Positions 8,376 through 17,858 of a stretch of DNA of 64,000 bases are shown here, piece by piece. The translations under genes were made by a program, and so were the position numbers. The notes under the pieces are model-generated. The model searched no databases and was not told the origin of the DNA. It worked only from the letters and a program-made list of their open reading frames with translations. The DNA lies in the NCBI GenBank assembly GCA_963838795.1, contig CAWISL010000010.1, positions 476,681 to 540,680 of the forward strand, written 5' to 3'. Within the stretch, counting starts at the first letter, position 1. Every line of letters starts with the position of its first letter. The stretch is from JAIBJN01 sp963838795. Its GTDB lineage: Bacteria; Actinomycetota; Thermoleophilia; Gaiellales; Gaiellaceae.

Positions 8376-9554
8376 GTGCATACCAACCCCTTCACCTTCG
8401 GCGCGCTCGCGCTCGACCGATCGTTCACCGACCGGGAGCCGGAGCTCCGCGAGCTTGTGCGCGACATGCAGAACGGACAGGACGTGCTCGTCTATGCCCC
8501 GCGCCGGTACGGGAAGTCGTCGCTCGTGCTCCGCGCAGCTCAGCGGGCGATCAGGAAGGGGATCCTCGTCGGCTACTGCGACCTGATGCGGACGCCGACG
8601 AAGGAGCGGTTCGCCGCTGCCCTGGCGAAGACGATCTACGGCGACCTCGAGTCGGCGGCCGGGCACGCGATCGAGCGCGCGACGCGCCTCTTCCGCGGCC
8701 TCCGCATCACCCCGACGATCGAGGTCGACCCGATCGACGGAAGCCTCCGCTTCGTCTTCCATGCGGGCCGGCGGCGGGCCGACGTCGACGACACGATCGA
8801 GGCGCTGCTCGCGCTCCCGGGCCAGATCGCGACCGAGCGCAAGCGTCGCGCCGTCCTCGTCTTCGACGAGTTCCAGGAGATCGTCACGCTCGATCGCCGG
8901 TACCCGAACCTGCTGCGCGCCGTGTTCCAGGAGCAGCCAGAGGTCTCCCACGTCTACCTCGGGAGCAAGCGCCACGTCCTCGAGCGGATCTTCGACGACG
9001 AGAACGAGCCCTTCTGGCGCAGCGCGAAGCGCCTGGAGGTCGGCAGGATCGCGCCGGCCGAGTTCGCGGGTTTTCTCCGCAAGCGCTTCGAGGAGACGGA
9101 GAAGGCGATCGACGACGAGGCGGTCGAGCGTCTGCTCGAGGCGACGGGGGGCCACCCCTACGGGACACAGGAGCTGGCGTACTTCCTCTGGGAGCTCGTC
9201 CCCACCGGACATTTCGGCCGGCTCGGCGACGTCGAGACCGCCCTCGCACAGGCCCTGCGCTCCGAGCACAACCACTTCGCCAAGCTCTGGGACGACGCGC
9301 CGCACGCCCAGCGGCTCGTCCTGCTTGCGCTGGCGGACGAGCCGACGCGCTCGCTCTACGGGGCCGACTACGACGAGAGGCACGACCTTCCTGCGAAGCC
9401 CGCCCTCCAACGGGCGATCGGCGCCCTGGTCGGGAAGGAGCTCGTCGCCCGCGGCGACGACCGCGTGTATCGGATCGTGGAGCCGTTCTTCGCCGATTGG
9501 CTCCGGAGCGAGCAGGAGGCGCTAGGCCTGAAGGACGAGCTACGCGGTCGCTGA
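8376..9554 (+). CDS. AAA+ ATPase of the ATPase_2 (archaeal-type) family
   Basis: A 392-residue STAND/AAA+ ATPase. Walker A is APRRYGKSSL at about residue 45. Walker B is AVLVFDEFQEI at about residue 165, with acidic residues before a Gln. A Cys-Asp segment (GYCDLM) and a sensor-like region follow. The C-terminal third is helical and ends in a winged-helix-like part (ELVARGDDRVYRIVEPFFADWL), usual for this family. Relatives are found in archaea and in mobile or accessory regions of bacteria, and their targets are largely unknown. The GTG start at 8376 follows directly after an inverted repeat, and no good ribosome-binding site is visible, so translation may be leaderless or weak. It stands alone, convergent with the amidohydrolase operon. 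Confidence 0.82.
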   Translation: MHTNPFTFGALALDRSFTDREPELRELVRDMQNGQDVLVYAPRRYGKSSLVLRAAQRAIRKGILVGYCDLMRTPTKERFAAALAKTIYGDLESAAGHAIERATRLFRGLRITPTIEVDPIDGSLRFVFHAGRRRADVDDTIEALLALPGQIATERKRRAVLVFDEFQEIVTLDRRYPNLLRAVFQEQPEVSHVYLGSKRHVLERIFDDENEPFWRSAKRLEVGRIAPAEFAGFLRKRFEETEKAIDDEAVERLLEATGGHPYGTQELAYFLWELVPTGHFGRLGDVETALAQALRSEHNHFAKLWDDAPHAQRLVLLALADEPTRSLYGADYDERHDLPAKPALQRAIGALVGKELVARGDDRVYRIVEPFFADWLRSEQEALGLKDELRGR

Positions 9555-9557
9555 GCG

Positions 9558-11177
9558 CTACCAGCCGAGCGCCGGATCGGCGTAGACCGGCTCGCCCTCG
9601 ACCAGGGTGAGGAGGACGCGGGCGTCGCCGAGCGGGCCCGAGCCTGGATCCAGGATGTCCCGGTCGAGCACGACCAGGTCGGCGAGCTTCCCGAGCTCGA
9701 TCGTGCCCGTCTCGCCGTCGAGGAAGTTCACGTAGGCCGAGCCGGCGGTGAAGGTTCGGAGCGCCGTCGGCAGGTCGATCGCCTCGTCGGGCAAGAGCGG
9801 CGCCCAATCGCGCGTCTCGGGATAGATCCGCGTCACCGCCACCTCGAGCTGGGGCAGCGGGTCGGGGGTGGACACGGACCAGTCGCTGCCGAAGGCAAGG
9901 CGCGCTCCTGCCTGGAGCAGGCTGCCGAACGGGTACATGCGGGCCGAGCGCTCGGGGCCGATGAACGGGACCGTCAGCTCGTCGACGTAGCCGCTGCTGC
10001 AGGCCCACAAGGGCGAGACGTTGGCCGCGACGCCGAGCTGTGCGAAGCGCGGCAGGTCGTCCGGGTGAACGAGCTGGAGGTGGGCGAAGTGATGGCGCGC
10101 GTCGCGGGCGCCGTTCGCGAGGGCGGCGGCCTCGATCGCGTCGAGCGCGTCGCGCACGGCCCGGTCGCCGATCGTGTGCACGTGCACCTGGAAGCCGTGG
10201 GCGTCGAGGAGCACGACCGCCCGCTGCAGCTCCTCCGGGGTGAGCATGGAGATGCCGTAGTTGTCCGTTCCCACGTACGGCTCGAGCAGCGCGCCGGTGA
10301 AGTTCTCGAGGACGCCGTCGGCGAAGATCTTCGCGCCGCGAAGGCGCAGCCTTCCCACCGAGCCTTCCGCCCGCTGCGCCAGGAGCGCATCAATCTGCTC
10401 GCTGCCTCGTGTGCGATCCCAGAGCAGGTTGCCCTCGACGCGCATCGTTAGCTCGCCCCGCTCGGCGACGGCGCGGTAGGCGGCGAGCATCGCCTCGTCG
10501 TAGACGCTCGCGTCCTGCCAGGCAGTGATCCCGAGCTCGTGGTAGAGCGACTGCGCTCGGAGGATTCCCGCCTCCCACTCGTCCGGCGACGTCGGTGGGA
10601 GCAGGTCCGCGACGAGGTCCGCCGCGTGTTCGTGGAGCGTTCCCTGGGGCTCACCCGCCTCGTCGCGCTCGATGCGCCCGCCTGAGGGGTCCGGCGTGTC
10701 GCGCGTGATCCTGGCGAGCTCCAGAGATCGGCTGTTCACCCAGGCGCCGTGCCCGTCTCGGTTTTCGAAGAAGGCGGGCCGGTCGGGCAGGATCGCGTCG
10801 AGATCGACTCGGCTCGGCGTCCCGTGCTCGAAGGAGTCGATCGACCAGCCCGAGCCCACGATCCAGTCGAGCTCCGGATGCGCAGACGCGTAGGCGGCGA
10901 TCGCCTCCAGGCAGGCTTCGCGTGAGTGTGCGTCGCTCAGCACGCAGCGGGCGAGCTCGACGCCGCTCTCGGCGGGGTGGCAGTGAGCGTCCTGGAAGCC
11001 AGGGACGACGGTGTGGCCCACGAGGTCGATCACGCGCGTGTCGCGATCGATGTGCTGCGCAGCTTCCGATGCCGGGCCGACCCAGGCGATGCGGCCCTCC
11101 CGCACGGCGAGCGCCTCGGCGACGGTGAGCCTGGCGTCGGCCGTGAAGACCCTGCCTCCCGTGAGAACGAGATCCAC
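9558..11177 (-). CDS. YtcJ-type amidohydrolase (amidohydrolase_3 family)
   Basis: A 539-residue metal-dependent amidohydrolase, last gene of a long minus-strand operon. The N-terminal beta-sandwich (LVLTGGRVFTADARL) leads into GFQDAHCHP, which holds the HxH metal ligands of the barrel. HTIGDRAVRDALDA supplies a later His, and FGSDWSVSTPDPL carries the conserved Asp. The C-terminal segment ELGKLADLVVLDRDIL closes the sandwich, as in all members. Characterised relatives include N-substituted formamide deformylase and other amide hydrolases. The GTG start at 11177 lies 7 bases from the stop of the transporter ATPase gene. In this setting it probably hydrolyses the imported amide or a product of it; this is inferred from context. 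Confidence 0.9.
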   Translation of the reverse strand: MDLVLTGGRVFTADARLTVAEALAVREGRIAWVGPASEAAQHIDRDTRVIDLVGHTVVPGFQDAHCHPAESGVELARCVLSDAHSREACLEAIAAYASAHPELDWIVGSGWSIDSFEHGTPSRVDLDAILPDRPAFFENRDGHGAWVNSRSLELARITRDTPDPSGGRIERDEAGEPQGTLHEHAADLVADLLPPTSPDEWEAGILRAQSLYHELGITAWQDASVYDEAMLAAYRAVAERGELTMRVEGNLLWDRTRGSEQIDALLAQRAEGSVGRLRLRGAKIFADGVLENFTGALLEPYVGTDNYGISMLTPEELQRAVVLLDAHGFQVHVHTIGDRAVRDALDAIEAAALANGARDARHHFAHLQLVHPDDLPRFAQLGVAANVSPLWACSSGYVDELTVPFIGPERSARMYPFGSLLQAGARLAFGSDWSVSTPDPLPQLEVAVTRIYPETRDWAPLLPDEAIDLPTALRTFTAGSAYVNFLDGETGTIELGKLADLVVLDRDILDPGSGPLGDARVLLTLVEGEPVYADPALGW

Positions 11178-11183
11178 GCCCGG

Positions 11184-12194
11184 CTAGGCCCTGATGCAGG
11201 CTGCGAGGTGCCCGGCTCTCGCCCCGGCGGGAACGCGCAGCTCTGGGTCGGTGGTCCGGCAGTCGGGAATCGCGATCGGGCAGCGCGGGTTGAAGCGGCA
11301 GCCCGGAGGGATGTTGATCGGGTTCGGCGTCTCGCCGACCAGGATCTGCGGCGCTGTCGACGCGCGCGGGTCCCGCTGGGGAACAACCGAGATGAGAGCC
11401 TTCGTGTACGGGTGCTTCGGGTTGGAGACGACCTCCCGCGCCGGGCCCTCTTCGACTATCCGTCCCAGGTACATCACGGCGATTCGGTCCGCGTAGTGGG
11501 CTGCGGTGGAGAGGTCGTGAGTAATCATCAGAATGCCGAGTCCACTTCGACGCAGCTCGTCCAGTAGGGCAAGGATCCCGGCGCGGACGGAGACGTCGAG
11601 CATCGAGACCGGCTCGTCGGCGAGCAGGAGCTGGGGATCGAGCACGAGGCTCGCGGCGATGGCCACCCGCTGGCGCTGGCCGCCCGAGAGCTCGTGTGGG
11701 TAACGGTCGATAAAGAGCTCGGGCGGAGTGAGCCCGGCGCGTGTGAGCGCTTCGCGGACGCGCTGCTCACGCTCGGCGCTGCCGCCACCTTCGCTGTGGA
11801 TGAGGAGCGGCTCCTCGACCGTCGCCCGCACGCGAAAGCGCGGGTCGAGTGATTCGTACGGGTCCTGGAAGATCAGCTGGGCGTGCCGGCGGAGCGCCTG
11901 CATCTTTCCGCTCGACACCTTCGAGATGTCCTCGCCGAGGAAGCGGATCGCCCCCGATTCGGGCTCGACGAGCCGGAGGATCGACTGGGCCGTCGTGGTC
12001 TTACCGCTTCCGGACTCGCCGACGAGCGCGAGCATCTCGCCCTTGCGGAGCGAGAACGAGACGCCGTCGACAGCGCGGACGGCGCGCTTGGGGCGGCCAG
12101 TGGCCGCGCCGACGAGCCCGCGCGGCACGGGGAAGCGCGTGACGAGGTCCTCGACCTCGAGCAGAGTCGGCTCGCCGTTCTCGCTCGCGTTCAC
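11184..12194 (-). CDS. Oligopeptide/dipeptide ABC transporter ATP-binding protein (OppF/DppF type)
   Basis: A 336-residue ATPase that energises peptide import. Walker A is GESGSGKTTTAQ, the Q-loop is IFQDPYESLDPR, the signature is LSGGQRQRVAIA, and Walker B is LLLADEPVSMLDVS. The C-terminal oligopeptide-transporter extension has the Cys-rich GCRFNPRCPIAIPDCR segment, which in some relatives binds an Fe-S cluster. I chose GTG at 12194 because it overlaps the TGA of the upstream OppD gene (GTGA) and gives a normal N-terminus, NASENGEPTLLEVEDL. Longer upstream extensions only shadow the neighbouring gene. It forms a heterodimer with the OppD-type ATPase. Confidence 0.93.
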   Translation of the reverse strand: MNASENGEPTLLEVEDLVTRFPVPRGLVGAATGRPKRAVRAVDGVSFSLRKGEMLALVGESGSGKTTTAQSILRLVEPESGAIRFLGEDISKVSSGKMQALRRHAQLIFQDPYESLDPRFRVRATVEEPLLIHSEGGGSAEREQRVREALTRAGLTPPELFIDRYPHELSGGQRQRVAIAASLVLDPQLLLADEPVSMLDVSVRAGILALLDELRRSGLGILMITHDLSTAAHYADRIAVMYLGRIVEEGPAREVVSNPKHPYTKALISVVPQRDPRASTAPQILVGETPNPINIPPGCRFNPRCPIAIPDCRTTDPELRVPAGARAGHLAACIRA

Positions 12195-13168
12195 GAGGCC
12201 GCCTTCATGGCCGGGTCGTTCAGATGGCACGCGGCCAGGTGGTCCTGGGCGGTCGAGATGAGCCGCGGCTTGGTCTTCGCGCACGGCGTGAACGAGCTGT
12301 CGCAGCGCAGCGTGAACGGGCAGCCCGTGAGCTCTCGGTCGAGCCGTGGCGGCGTGCCGGGGATGGAGACGACCTCGTCCTCCCCGTAGAGGTCGGGGCT
12401 GGCCGCGAAGAGGAGCCGTGTGTACGGATGGCGCGGGTCGTGGTAGAGCGTGTCCGTCGGGCCGAGCTCCACGATCTCCCCCGCGTACATGACCGCGGCC
12501 CGTTCGCAGACCTGCGCGACGACGGGAAGGTCGTGGGTCACCAGGATGAGCGCGAGGCCGAAGTCGTCCGCGAGCCCGACGAGGAGCTGAAGGATCTGCG
12601 CCTGGACCATCACGTCGAGCGCCGTCGTCGGCTCGTCCGCGAGGAGAATCTTGGGCTTGCAGGCGAGCGCCATCGCGATCGCGGCCCGCTGGCGCATCCC
12701 GCCCGAGAACTGATGCGGGTAGCTGGCTGCCCGCGCGGCAGGGATCCCGACTCGCTCGAGCAGTTCGCCCACCTGCCTCCGCGCCTGTTTGCCGCTCGCC
12801 GTGCCGTGGAGCTCCATCGGCTCGACGATCTGCTCGCCGACCGTCTTTACTGGGTTGAACGCGTTCATCGCTCCCTGGAAGACCATGGCGATGTCAACCC
12901 AGCGGTGCGGGCTCATGGAGTCCTCGCCGTCGGCGAGGATGTCCTCGCCGTCCAGGAAGACGTGCCCCGCGACGCTCGCCGAAGGCGGCAGGAGCCCCAT
13001 GGCGGCGAGGATCATCGTCGTCTTGCCGCACCCTGACTCGCCGACCAGCCCGACGCGCTCACCCTCGTCGAGCTCGAGGCTGACTCCCTGGACCGCGTGC
13101 AGCTCGCGGCCGCCTTCGAGGTCGAACCAGACGTGCAGGTCCTCGATCTGGAGTAGGGGAGCCGTCAT
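12191..13168 (-). CDS. Oligopeptide/dipeptide ABC transporter ATP-binding protein (OppD/DppD type)
   Basis: A 325-residue transporter ATPase, partner of the OppF-type subunit encoded next. It starts MTAPLLQIEDLHVWF. Walker A is GESGCGKTTMI, the signature is FSGGMRQRAAIAMAL, and Walker B is ILLADEPTTALDVM. The C-terminal oligopeptide extension has GCPFTLRCDSSFTPC. The ATG at 13168 overlaps the TGA of the permease gene (ATGA), which makes coupled translation very likely. The stop overlaps the OppF-type GTG start. It energises uptake of the ligand captured by the lipoprotein encoded upstream. Confidence 0.93.
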   Translation of the reverse strand: MTAPLLQIEDLHVWFDLEGGRELHAVQGVSLELDEGERVGLVGESGCGKTTMILAAMGLLPPSASVAGHVFLDGEDILADGEDSMSPHRWVDIAMVFQGAMNAFNPVKTVGEQIVEPMELHGTASGKQARRQVGELLERVGIPAARAASYPHQFSGGMRQRAAIAMALACKPKILLADEPTTALDVMVQAQILQLLVGLADDFGLALILVTHDLPVVAQVCERAAVMYAGEIVELGPTDTLYHDPRHPYTRLLFAASPDLYGEDEVVSIPGTPPRLDRELTGCPFTLRCDSSFTPCAKTKPRLISTAQDHLAACHLNDPAMKAAS

Positions 13169-14142
13169 TCCGACTCCAGCGCTCCCTTGAGCGGCCGGAG
13201 CCGGAAGCGGTGCACGGACAAGTGGCCGACGCGGAGCCGTGGGTTGAGGGCGTCCTCCATTCCCATGCCGATCATCGTGCAAGCCAGAATGACGAGCGTG
13301 ACGCAGACGCCTGGCGGGACGATCGCCCACCAGGCCTCGTTGATGACGGCGTCGCCGGCGAAAGCGTTCTCGATCAGCCCTCCCCAGGAGATGAGATCCG
13401 GGTCGCCGAGGCCGAGGAACGTGATGTACGTCTCGGCGAAGATCGCGATCGCGATCGTGAGAACCGTGTTCGCGATCAGGAGCGGCAGCACCTGCGGCAG
13501 CACGTGCTTCCCTATCAGGCGCTGGTTACCGGCACCCAGCGCGCGGGCGCGCGTCACGTAGGCCCGCTCGCGGACGCTCTTCGTCTGCGCGCGGATGAGC
13601 CGCGCCGTGCTCGTCCAGTAGATGATCCCGATGATGAGGATGATGTTGGTCAGACTCCGACCGAAGAGCGCGGCGACGATGATCATCAGCGGGATGTCGG
13701 GAATGACCAGGACGTAGTCCGTGATGCGCATGAGCACCGTGTCGCTCTTGCCGCCGTAGAACCCCGACCAGAGGCCGATCGTCCCGCCGATGAGCATGGC
13801 GACGAGCGCCGCCGCGAAGCCGACGATGAGCGAGACTCGCGATCCCGCGATGACGAGCGAGAGCATGTCCGCCCCAGCGTCGTCCGTGCCGAGCCAGTGG
13901 GCGCTCGATGGGGCCTCGTAGACGTCGCCCGTCTTCTCCCGTGGGTTGTAGGGCTCGAGGAACGGCGCGAAGACCGCGACGAGGATGAAGATGACCAGGA
14001 CCGTGAGGCCGAAGATCATCGACGGCCTCCTGAACGTGGACGAGCGGAGGAAGGCGAGCCGCCCGCGCGGCTCGATGCCGGCGATGTCGGCGACGGCGGC
14101 CTGCTCGTCGAACGCGGTCGGGGGAAGCGACGGGACGCTCAT
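13165..14142 (-). CDS. Oligopeptide/dipeptide ABC transporter permease (OppC/DppC type)
   Basis: A 325-residue inner-membrane permease with six predicted membrane segments. The first (MIFGLTVLVIFILVAVFAPF) follows a long cytoplasmic N-terminus, as in the OppC_N domain. The HWLGTDDAGADMLS motif after it is a family marker. The EAA-type loop that contacts the ATPases is in RARALGAGNQRLIGKHVLPQ. It is encoded one base after the OppB-type permease stop and overlaps the OppD-type gene by four bases. The two permeases form the translocation pore. Confidence 0.93.
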   Translation of the reverse strand: MSVPSLPPTAFDEQAAVADIAGIEPRGRLAFLRSSTFRRPSMIFGLTVLVIFILVAVFAPFLEPYNPREKTGDVYEAPSSAHWLGTDDAGADMLSLVIAGSRVSLIVGFAAALVAMLIGGTIGLWSGFYGGKSDTVLMRITDYVLVIPDIPLMIIVAALFGRSLTNIILIIGIIYWTSTARLIRAQTKSVRERAYVTRARALGAGNQRLIGKHVLPQVLPLLIANTVLTIAIAIFAETYITFLGLGDPDLISWGGLIENAFAGDAVINEAWWAIVPPGVCVTLVILACTMIGMGMEDALNPRLRVGHLSVHRFRLRPLKGALESE

Positions 14143-14143
14143 C

Positions 14144-15121
14144 TCACGCTTCCACGACCCGCGGATCGAGCTTCACGTAGAGAAGGTCCGCGATCAGGTT
14201 GAAGAAAATCACCGAGAACGTGAGGAGCAGGAAGATCGCCTGCAGGAGCGGCCAGTCGCGCTGGTCGATCGCCTCGACGGTCTCGAACCCGATTCCTGGA
14301 TAGGAGAAGACGTACTCGATCGTGATCGCGCCGCCGATGATGAACCCCAGCGAGAGGGCGATGAGCGTGACGATGGGCAGGAGGGCGTTCCGGAAGCCGT
14401 GCTTCCGCACGATCTGCCAGTTCGAGAGCCCCTTCGCCCGTGCGGTAAGCACGTAGTCCTCGCCCAGCGTCTCGAGCATCGCCGAGCGCACGATCAGCGC
14501 GTAGTCGCCGTAGAGGACGAGCCCGAGGGTCAGCGCGGGCAGGATCATGTGCCGGAGCCGGTCGACAGCGACCTCCAGCCACGTGGGGTCCTCGAGCACG
14601 CCGAGCGTCGGGTCCTCGATCCCCGAGGTCGGTAATCCGATGGCGCCGGCGACGAAGAGGACGATGAGCAGCCCCAGCCACTGCGCGGGCATCGAGTAGA
14701 AGGCGAGCGACGTCCAGAGGCCGCCCTTGTCGACCACCGTGTCCCGTCGCCAGGCGGAGATCACCCCCGTCAGCGTGCCGAAGAAGATCGCGAACAGCGT
14801 CCCGAGTGCGACCATCGGGATCGTGTTCCTGAGCGGCTCCCAGAGCTCGGTCCGGACCTCCTTCTGCGTCCGGAGCGACTTGCCAAGATCACCGGTCGCC
14901 AGACCGGCCAGGTAGAGGCGGTACTGCTCCCACGTCGACTTGTCGAGGCCGAGCTCCTGGCGCTGGAGCTCCTTGAACTCAGCGCTGCACTGGCGGCAGC
15001 GGAGCGCGTCCACGGCGTCGCCGGGGATGGCGCGGAAGAGCACGAAGTTGAGCGTGATCGCGACGAAGAGGGTCACGATCGCGAAGAAGACGCGCTTGAT
15101 GACGTAGTCGGCCGACCTCAC
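14144..15121 (-). CDS. Oligopeptide/dipeptide ABC transporter permease (OppB/DppB type)
   Basis: A 325-residue permease beginning MRSADYVIKRVFFAIVTLF, with the single N-terminal membrane helix and large periplasmic loop typical of OppB/DppB. The loop has the family's IPGDAVDALRC region followed by a QELGLD segment. The EAA loop is in LTARAKGLSNWQIVRKHGFR, and further helices complete six in total. Translation starts at a GTG (15121), 36 bases after the lipoprotein gene. A two-Cys CRQC segment sits in the periplasmic loop and may form a disulfide. Confidence 0.93.
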   Translation of the reverse strand: MRSADYVIKRVFFAIVTLFVAITLNFVLFRAIPGDAVDALRCRQCSAEFKELQRQELGLDKSTWEQYRLYLAGLATGDLGKSLRTQKEVRTELWEPLRNTIPMVALGTLFAIFFGTLTGVISAWRRDTVVDKGGLWTSLAFYSMPAQWLGLLIVLFVAGAIGLPTSGIEDPTLGVLEDPTWLEVAVDRLRHMILPALTLGLVLYGDYALIVRSAMLETLGEDYVLTARAKGLSNWQIVRKHGFRNALLPIVTLIALSLGFIIGGAITIEYVFSYPGIGFETVEAIDQRDWPLLQAIFLLLTFSVIFFNLIADLLYVKLDPRVVEA

Positions 15122-15157
15122 GCTCGAGCCTTGCTCGCCTCGTTTCTGTTTTGGCGC

Positions 15158-16885
15158 TTACTCGACCATGTAGGGCGACGTCCAGTACTTCTTCGAATAG
15201 GCGTTGAGATCTGTCTCGATGCCGGCCCACTTCGCCGAGTGCGCGTCGATGTACACGTGGTTCGTCAGCTGGGTGTAGACCCAGTTGTCGTAGATCACCT
15301 GCTGCATCTCCCAGACGAGCTCCTTGCGCTCTTCCGGGTCGACGAGCGTCCCCTGCTTCTCGTACATGGCGTCGTACTCGGGGTTGTCCCAGCCGGTGTC
15401 GCTCCACGAGCACCACTGGCTCTTCGTCACGACGGAGAGCATGAAGTCCGGGTCGACGTAGCCGACCCAGTCCCACATGGCGATGTCGAAGGTCGCGTAG
15501 CCCGTCGAGGTCTTCGCGTCGCAGTCCTCGTCGGTCTCGAGGGCATAGGTCTGGGCTGTGTCGCCGCCTACTTTGGACGTCACCTCGACGCCCGCCTCGG
15601 CGAAGCCCTCCTTCACGATCTCGAGCGAACGCTCGACGTTGAAGTCGGTCGTCGTGGGCCAGACGATCTCGTACTTCATCGGGTGCGCTTCCTGCGCGTA
15701 CTCGCCGGTCGTCGCCGGGGCGACGCGGATCCCGTCGGACCCCCGGGCGTACCCGAGCTCGTCCAGCATCCGGTTGCCCTCGTCGCAGTTGTACTCGAGC
15801 GGGCCAAGGTTGGGATTCTCCATCTCGCCGGTGATGTGACCGGGGAGGCTCTCGACGAGGGTCGCATAGCCGTTGAAGACGACCTCGATGATTCGCTCGC
15901 GGTCGACGCACATCGAGAGCGCCTTCTTCACCTGGGGGTCGAGGAGCTCGCGGTTCTTCGGCTTGCGCGGGTTCGAGTTCCAGGTGATGTTCGTCGTCTC
16001 GGCCCCGGGCACCTCGTTCACGACCAGGCTGTCGTCCTCCTTGAGGACGTCAACCGCGTTGAAGGGCACCTGGTCGACCCAGTCGAGGTTGCCCTGCCGC
16101 AGCTCGGAGATCATCGAGTCCGAGTTGGTGAAGTAGGTGAGCGTCACCGCCTCCGCGTTGGAGGGCTCCCCGTAGTACCCCTCCCACGGGATGAAGACGG
16201 TCGTGCCCTTCTTCTCGTACTCCTTGATCGTGTACGCGCCGGCGGAGACGACTGGCAGGTTCTGCTCGGGGTGGAACGTCTTGAGCCCCTTCCCGTCCGA
16301 GCCGACCAGCGGCTCCCAGACGTGCTGCGGGAGGATGAAGAACTGCTCGAGCTGCGCGAGGACGTTGCCGACCGGCGCCTTGTAGTGGAGCACGAGCGTG
16401 TTGTCGTCGACAGCCTCTGCGTCCTTCACGTGCAAAAGCGCGGCCGCGGCGACGGCGGTCGGGCCGCCCGCGTACTCGAGCGTCGTGTTGATCGTCCACG
16501 CCGCGTCGGCGGCTGTCAGCGGCGTCCCGTCGGACCACGTCCCGCCCGGCTTGAGCTTGAACGTCCAGTCCAACCCGTCGGCCGACGTTTCCCACGACTC
16601 GGCCCAGTCGCCCTCGATCACGAGGCCGTCGTCGCCGGGGGCGTACTGCACGAGCTGCGGGAAGATCATGAGCATGCCCTGATAGGCCTGCGACTCGATG
16701 TAGTTGAAGGGGTTGAGCGAGTCGATGTAGTTGATCGAGCCAACCCGCAGGATCCCGCCCTCGACGGGTGTCCCCTCGGTCGCACCAGTCCCTTGCTGCG
16801 CCCCGGTGTCGTCGTCTCCACCGCAACCGGCGACACCGACCACCATGACCAGGGTCGCGATCAACAGTAGCGCTCGCTTCCTCAT
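15158..16885 (-). CDS. ABC transporter substrate-binding lipoprotein (SBP_bac_5 family)
   Basis: A 575-residue extracytoplasmic peptide-binding protein. The N-terminus is a lipoprotein signal (MRKRALLLIATLVMVVGVAG then C), with the lipid-modified Cys at about residue 21 and a GGDDDTGAQQ linker after it. The body follows the SBP_bac_5 pattern, with a WTFKLKPGGTWSDGTPLTA segment near residue 110 and alternating strands and helices to the end. It captures the ligand and delivers it to the two permeases encoded next. A longer frame upstream overlaps the LD-carboxypeptidase gene and is not coding. The start at 16885 is fixed by the lipoprotein signal. Ligand identity cannot be read directly; peptide hydrolases upstream suggest a peptide or peptide-like amide. 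Confidence 0.94.
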   Translation of the reverse strand: MRKRALLLIATLVMVVGVAGCGGDDDTGAQQGTGATEGTPVEGGILRVGSINYIDSLNPFNYIESQAYQGMLMIFPQLVQYAPGDDGLVIEGDWAESWETSADGLDWTFKLKPGGTWSDGTPLTAADAAWTINTTLEYAGGPTAVAAAALLHVKDAEAVDDNTLVLHYKAPVGNVLAQLEQFFILPQHVWEPLVGSDGKGLKTFHPEQNLPVVSAGAYTIKEYEKKGTTVFIPWEGYYGEPSNAEAVTLTYFTNSDSMISELRQGNLDWVDQVPFNAVDVLKEDDSLVVNEVPGAETTNITWNSNPRKPKNRELLDPQVKKALSMCVDRERIIEVVFNGYATLVESLPGHITGEMENPNLGPLEYNCDEGNRMLDELGYARGSDGIRVAPATTGEYAQEAHPMKYEIVWPTTTDFNVERSLEIVKEGFAEAGVEVTSKVGGDTAQTYALETDEDCDAKTSTGYATFDIAMWDWVGYVDPDFMLSVVTKSQWCSWSDTGWDNPEYDAMYEKQGTLVDPEERKELVWEMQQVIYDNWVYTQLTNHVYIDAHSAKWAGIETDLNAYSKKYWTSPYMVE

Positions 16886-16889
16886 GCTC

Positions 16890-17858
16890 TCACTCCCTCT
16901 TCGTCGCCAGGCCGGATTGCTCGATGGTGAGCGTCCTCGCGTCTGCGTCGAGCGTCGCGGCGACGCCGAGCGGAATGGCTGCGAGGTGCTTCCCGTGCCC
17001 CAAGGGAAGCTTGTATAACACGGGGACGCCCAGCGGCTCCAGGTGAACCTCCAACACGTCCTCGAGCGTTCGGGTGCGCGGCCACCCTGCCGGGTGGTCT
17101 CCCCAGTCGCATTTCTCCATGTCTCCAACTACGACTCCGCGGACGCCGGCGAGTTTGTCGGCCTGCGCGAGCTGGGTGAGGCTCCCGTCCAGGTAGTAGG
17201 GCGGGAGGTGGTAGTCCTCGAAGAAGAGGATGCTCTCGTCGAGGTCGATCTCCCACGGCGTCCCCATGGTCTGCATGAGGAGCCAGAGGCAGCCCCCCGC
17301 GAGCGGCGCGGTGACCTTGCCGCCGCGGATGACGCGCAGGAACGGGTCGTCCGGCTTGGGCGGGACCTCTCCCGCGCCAGCTCCGCGCAGCACCGCGAGC
17401 AGGCGCTCCTTCGAGAACGCGGTCGTCTCGGGGTCGCCCATGCCCAGGAGCCCGTTCCCGTAGAAGGTCGCGAGCCCCGTCCGCTGGCGGATGGCGACAT
17501 GGAGCGCGGTGATGTCGGAGAAGCCAACGAACGGCTTCGGGTTCGCGGCGATTGCGTCGAAGTCGAGGTAGGGGATCACCTGCGCCGAGCCGTAGCCACC
17601 CTGGAGGCACTGGACGACGTCCACCTCCGGGTCGGCGAAGAGGGCGTTGAGGTCGGCGGCCCGCTCCCGCGCGTCCCCGGCCACGAAGTCGTCGCGGGCG
17701 AGCGCGTGTCCGCCGAGCTTCACGCGGTAGCCCTGAGCCTCCCACCACTCGACGCTTCGCAGGACGTCGGAGCGGCTCTCGTACGGGCTCGCCGGCGCGG
17801 CGACGCCGATCGTGCCGCCGTCGGGGAGCGGCTTGCCGAAGAGGCTCGCCGCGATCAA
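16890..17858 (-). CDS. S66 family LD-carboxypeptidase / MccF-like peptidase
   Basis: A 322-residue serine peptidase of family S66. These cleave L,D-peptide bonds in murein tripeptides (LdcA) or amide bonds in microcin C-type compounds (MccF). The Ser-Glu-His triad is visible: nucleophile Ser in QGGYGSAQ, Glu in LFFEDYHLPPYYL, and His in LPLGHGKH. The GVAAPASP strand near the N-terminus is typical. I chose TTG at 17858 because it overlaps the TGA stop of the preceding C45 gene (TTGA), matching the coupled starts in the rest of this operon. A longer frame exists but runs into that gene. Four bases separate its stop from the transporter lipoprotein start. Confidence 0.9.
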   Translation of the reverse strand: MIAASLFGKPLPDGGTIGVAAPASPYESRSDVLRSVEWWEAQGYRVKLGGHALARDDFVAGDARERAADLNALFADPEVDVVQCLQGGYGSAQVIPYLDFDAIAANPKPFVGFSDITALHVAIRQRTGLATFYGNGLLGMGDPETTAFSKERLLAVLRGAGAGEVPPKPDDPFLRVIRGGKVTAPLAGGCLWLLMQTMGTPWEIDLDESILFFEDYHLPPYYLDGSLTQLAQADKLAGVRGVVVGDMEKCDWGDHPAGWPRTRTLEDVLEVHLEPLGVPVLYKLPLGHGKHLAAIPLGVAATLDADARTLTIEQSGLATKRE